From NCBI GenBank assembly GCA_002071175.1, contig MWER01000016.1, forward strand, positions 124,001-188,000: a stretch of DNA of 64,000 nt, read 5' to 3'. This document shows positions 61,648-64,000 of this stretch, one piece after another. The notes under the pieces are model-generated. The model was not told the DNA's origin. It worked only from the letters and a program-made list of their open reading frames with translations, and made no database searches. The DNA is from Bacteroidetes bacterium ADurb.Bin037. Its GTDB lineage: Bacteria > Bacteroidota > Bacteroidia > Bacteroidales > UBA932. A program made the position numbers and the translations under genes. Each line of letters begins with the position of its first letter. The first letter of the stretch is position 1.

Positions 61648-62442
61648 TTAATTAGCAAATATACTCATTTTTTTATATAGAGTAACCATCTGACGTGCCT
61701 GCAAAACATCATGAACCCTTAATATGGATGCCCCTTTGAAGAGTAAGTGCAGGTGAAGTGCCGAAGTGCTTATGAGTGCCTCATCGGGGGTAATGTCTAA
61801 TGGCAGATAGGTCATTCTTTTTCTTGAAATTCCTACCAGTAAAGGGGCAACCGGTTCTCCCTTCTCGTTTCTGGGGACGAGGGAGGGAAGTGATTCCATC
61901 ACCTGGAAATTCTGATCGACATCCTTGTTAAAACCAAATCCGGGATCAAGGAAAAATTCTTTGATTTCGTGCATTGCCGCAGTATGGGATACTTTTAGAA
62001 AAAAACGGGCAATGCCTTCCGGTCCTTCGTAAGGTTCCTGGTGCATGGCGATCCATGGAAGTTTCAGTGATGAGATCAAAGGCAACATGGCTTTATCATA
62101 GCTTCCGGCAAAAATGTCGTTAACCCAGAATTTACCCAGGATGGAATATGCTTTTTCCACTATGGACGGACGAAAAGTATCGATGGAAAAAATAGTTTGC
62201 GGGAACAATTCTTTTGCTTTTTTCAGGACAGGTTCCAGTCTTTCCCATTCCTGGCTTTCGGAAGGCCATGCTGCACCGGGTCTTGTTGAGCAGGCCCCGA
62301 TATCTACCATATCGGCACCTTCCCGGATCATTTTTCCAATACGGTCAAGCGCCCGGTCCGGGTCCGTAGTGCGTGCACCGGTGTAAAAAGAATCGGGTGT
62401 GCAGTTGACCACACCCATAATAGCGGGAAAATTGATATTCAT
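61648..62442 (-). CDS. folP: Dihydropteroate synthase
   Basis: FolP joins p-aminobenzoate and hydroxymethyl-dihydropterin diphosphate in folate synthesis and is the sulfonamide target. The 264-residue barrel has MGVVNCTPDSFYTGAR, VDIGACSTRPGA, FFLDPGFGFNKDVDQN, GISRKRMT and RVHDVLQARQM at the end. A -7 box 4 nt upstream of the ATG implies a nearly leaderless transcript. It is divergent from tmk; purB follows 15 bp downstream. Confidence 0.95.
   Translation of the reverse strand: MNINFPAIMGVVNCTPDSFYTGARTTDPDRALDRIGKMIREGADMVDIGACSTRPGAAWPSESQEWERLEPVLKKAKELFPQTIFSIDTFRPSIVEKAYSILGKFWVNDIFAGSYDKAMLPLISSLKLPWIAMHQEPYEGPEGIARFFLKVSHTAAMHEIKEFFLDPGFGFNKDVDQNFQVMESLPSLVPRNEKGEPVAPLLVGISRKRMTYLPLDITPDEALISTSALHLHLLFKGASILRVHDVLQARQMVTLYKKMSIFAN
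61655..61663 (-). promoter_or_regulatory. -7 box of purB inside the folP 3' end
   Basis: TATATTTGC on the minus strand overlaps codons for the last folP residues; predicted leader about 20 nt. Confidence 0.5.
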
Positions 62443-62446
62443 ACAA

Positions 62447-62455
62447 ACAAAAGTA
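62447..62455 (-). promoter_or_regulatory. -7 box of folP
   Basis: TACTTTTGT on the minus strand, 4 nt before the folP ATG. Confidence 0.5.
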
Positions 62456-62483
62456 ATAAAAATAAAAAGAAAAGATTTTTATG

Positions 62484-62492
62484 TAATTTTGT
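62484..62492 (+). promoter_or_regulatory. -7 box of tmk
   Basis: TAATTTTGT, 5 nt before the tmk ATG at 62498; no clear -33 element. Confidence 0.45.
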
Positions 62493-62497
62493 ACGTT

Positions 62498-63166
62498 ATG
62501 TTGATTGTTTTGGAAGGCTTGGACGGAGCCGGAAAATCTACCCAGTTGAAAGCCATGGAGGCGTTTTTAAAAGAACGCGGCCAATCTGTGCATTTCATGC
62601 ATTTTCCATGTTACGATACTCCTGTATACGGGACGTTGATAGCACGTTTTTTACGCGGGGACAGCGGTGCCATAGATATGGTTGATCCTTATCTGGTTTC
62701 CTTACTCTTTGCAGGGAACCGGTTAGAGATGGCCAATCAGATAAAAACCTGGCTTGAAGACGGAGATATAGTGCTTCTGGACCGCTATGTGTACTCCAAT
62801 ATCGCCTTCCAGTGTGCAAAACTGGCAAGCAAGGAGGAAAGGGACCGGTTGAGGAATTTTATTTTTCAAATGGAATATGATCATTTCCGCATTCCCCGGC
62901 CTGACGTGAATTTGTTCCTGGATGTCCCTTTACATTTTGTAAAAGAAAACCTGGAGTCCCCGAGGCAGGGTGATGACCGTACATATCTGAAAGGAAAGGA
63001 CGATATTCATGAGGCTTCGGTGGATTTTCAACAGTGTGTCCGTGATATTTACCTTGAACAGGCAAAACTTGACAGCTCTTTCAGGATAATACCCTGCAGT
63101 GACGACAAGGGAAATATGGCACATTGGACAGTTATATTCAAACGCATAGAACCTTATCTCCCATGA
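62498..63166 (+). CDS. tmk: Thymidylate kinase
   Basis: Tmk phosphorylates dTMP to dTDP. The protein begins MLIVLEGLDGAGKSTQLKAM with the P-loop, has VLLDRYVYSNIAFQ (DRY motif) and the lid/NMP region near NLFLDVPLHFVKENL. The frame is open from 62399, but the upstream part crosses folP and both promoters; the ATG at 62498 gives 222 residues, the usual length. It overlaps the next gene by 4 bp (ATGA). Confidence 0.94.
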   Translation: MLIVLEGLDGAGKSTQLKAMEAFLKERGQSVHFMHFPCYDTPVYGTLIARFLRGDSGAIDMVDPYLVSLLFAGNRLEMANQIKTWLEDGDIVLLDRYVYSNIAFQCAKLASKEERDRLRNFIFQMEYDHFRIPRPDVNLFLDVPLHFVKENLESPRQGDDRTYLKGKDDIHEASVDFQQCVRDIYLEQAKLDSSFRIIPCSDDKGNMAHWTVIFKRIEPYLP

Positions 63167-64000
63167 GAAGAACGGCCCGTTTGGTCATCGGATTGTTATT
63201 CGTTTTTTCGGGTTTCGTGAAAGCGGTCGATCCTGTAGGATCCGCCTTGGTATTTACAGAATATTTCAATGCTTTTGGAGTCGGTTTTTTGGAACCGTTC
63301 TCGCTCATTGGCGGGATATCGCTTTCCACACTGGAATTTGTGCTAGGGGTAATGGTACTTCTGGATTTCAGGAAAAAAACTGCTGCCTGGGGAATATTCC
63401 TGTTCATGTCTTTCTTTACTTTGCTGACCTTATATCTGGCCCTATTTGATCCCATCGAGGATTGCGGTTGTTTTGGGGATGCCGTGAAACTGACCAATTG
63501 GCAGACATTTTTTAAAAACCTGATCTTCTATCCTTTTGCCTTAATCCTGTTCTTCCAGAGGAACAGAACTGCACCGGTAGTTAGCCCGGCAGCCGAATGG
63601 CCGGTATGCATATTCTTTGCATTGATGATCACCGGCCTGTCCATATACAGCTACAGGCATCTGCCACCTGTTGATTTCAGGGGATTCAGGGTAGGTAACG
63701 ATATCGGCGCCTTACTGGAAGAAGCGCGTAACAATCCCGAATACATCTATAAAACGGAACTCATCTATAGCCGTCAGGGCAGGGAAGGGATCTTTTCACT
63801 TGATTCCCTCCCTGACAGTACATGGACCTTTGTAGACTCACGTACAAGAAAAGTGGCAACGGGAGTTCGCCACAAGATTTCGGATTTTTCCGTTTACAAC
63901 ACAGAAGGTCAATCCATTACGGATTCTATTCTAAAGGAGAAGCGCACGGCACTTGTACTTGTAATTACTGCCGGGGGAAATTTTGACAATGACCTTCTGG
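63163..64000 (+). CDS. DoxX/MauE-like membrane protein (3' end outside window)
   Basis: At least 279 residues are present. The N-terminal half has four membrane helices, starting RTARLVIGLLFVFSGFVKAV and with GISLSTLEFVLGVMVLL. The MauE/DoxX-like motif IEDCGCFGDAVKLTNW has its paired cysteines and FFKN. A soluble domain follows, with a segment LVLVITAGGNFDND at the window edge that may be thioredoxin-like. Similar BT_3928-type proteins occur in Bacteroidales next to tmk-like genes; thiol or quinone chemistry in the envelope is an inference. Its ATG overlaps the tmk stop. Confidence 0.8.
   Translation, partial: MRRTARLVIGLLFVFSGFVKAVDPVGSALVFTEYFNAFGVGFLEPFSLIGGISLSTLEFVLGVMVLLDFRKKTAAWGIFLFMSFFTLLTLYLALFDPIEDCGCFGDAVKLTNWQTFFKNLIFYPFALILFFQRNRTAPVVSPAAEWPVCIFFALMITGLSIYSYRHLPPVDFRGFRVGNDIGALLEEARNNPEYIYKTELIYSRQGREGIFSLDSLPDSTWTFVDSRTRKVATGVRHKISDFSVYNTEGQSITDSILKEKRTALVLVITAGGNFDNDLL

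Noticed and set aside
62399..62497. 33-residue extension of thymidylate kinase
   Set aside because: It crosses the folP start and both promoters; the P-loop follows directly after the ATG at 62498.
1..64000. CRISPR arrays, tRNA and rRNA genes
   Set aside because: No regularly spaced repeats, no cloverleaf-like stretches with GGTTCGAATCC-type T arms and no rRNA sequence were noticed on reading both strands.

Overview
This 64 kb window comes from the chromosome of a Bacteroidota member, most probably of the order Bacteroidales. The signs are two SusC/SusD outer-membrane pairs, a subtilisin with a type IX secretion C-terminal domain beside a PorV-like barrel, many lipoproteins with short lipoboxes, almost no Shine-Dalgarno sequences, and Bacteroides-type promoters (-7 box TAnnTTTG, sometimes with TTTG/TTG about 19-20 nt upstream) in front of most transcription units. 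No rRNA, tRNA, CRISPR array or intact mobile element was seen. Gene density is very high; several convergent pairs overlap at their 3' ends, and several -7 boxes sit only 3-8 nt from the start codon.

Layout. 0-8.6 kb: housekeeping genes (lon partial, a BamA-like barrel, mutY, an HU-like protein, an untracked 29-residue basic protein resembling ribosomal bS22/mS38, rng, glnS, yicC). 8.6-13.1 kb: a small lipoprotein, recG, yccF, pdxA, rnhA. 13.0-19.5 kb: a GH5 endoglucanase-like lipoprotein divergent from a PA14-containing GH31 alpha-xylosidase and a GH2 beta-galactosidase. That set matches xyloglucan degradation, without its own SusCD pair. 19.4-21.8 kb: gpsA-pgi. 21.8-30.7 kb: one long co-directional run: NAD salvage (pncB, pncA), a ROK kinase with MFS transporter and SIS-domain protein, an outer-membrane barrel, dsbD, and an AGCS amino-acid symporter.

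30.7-46.7 kb is the accessory part. A PorV-like protein and a T9SS subtilisin form one minus-strand unit. Next to it lies a SusC-SusD-lipoprotein operon ending in a clear terminator. A 2.1 kb low-GC gap follows, holding a decayed second copy of the promoter and 5' end of the next susC gene, remnants of IS3-type and IS4-type transposases, and one orphan secreted protein. Then comes a second, divergent SusC-SusD pair with its own promoter and terminator. 46.8-49.4 kb holds a DUF4143-type AAA ATPase, palindromic TTGCACAA sites, and a TonB-receptor pseudogene with an internal deletion.

49.5-64 kb returns to core genes: dipeptidyl peptidase III; a YtxH/holin-like envelope module; a clostripain-like lipoprotein; rplY with a structured leader, pth and an S4-domain protein; manA, a CPBP protease and a nucleotidyltransferase; divIC; and a folP-purB-M64 peptidase-HAD phosphatase run divergent from tmk and a DoxX/MauE-like membrane protein cut by the window end. 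Promoter calls are pattern matches by eye; functions rest on recognised motifs, not on database searches.
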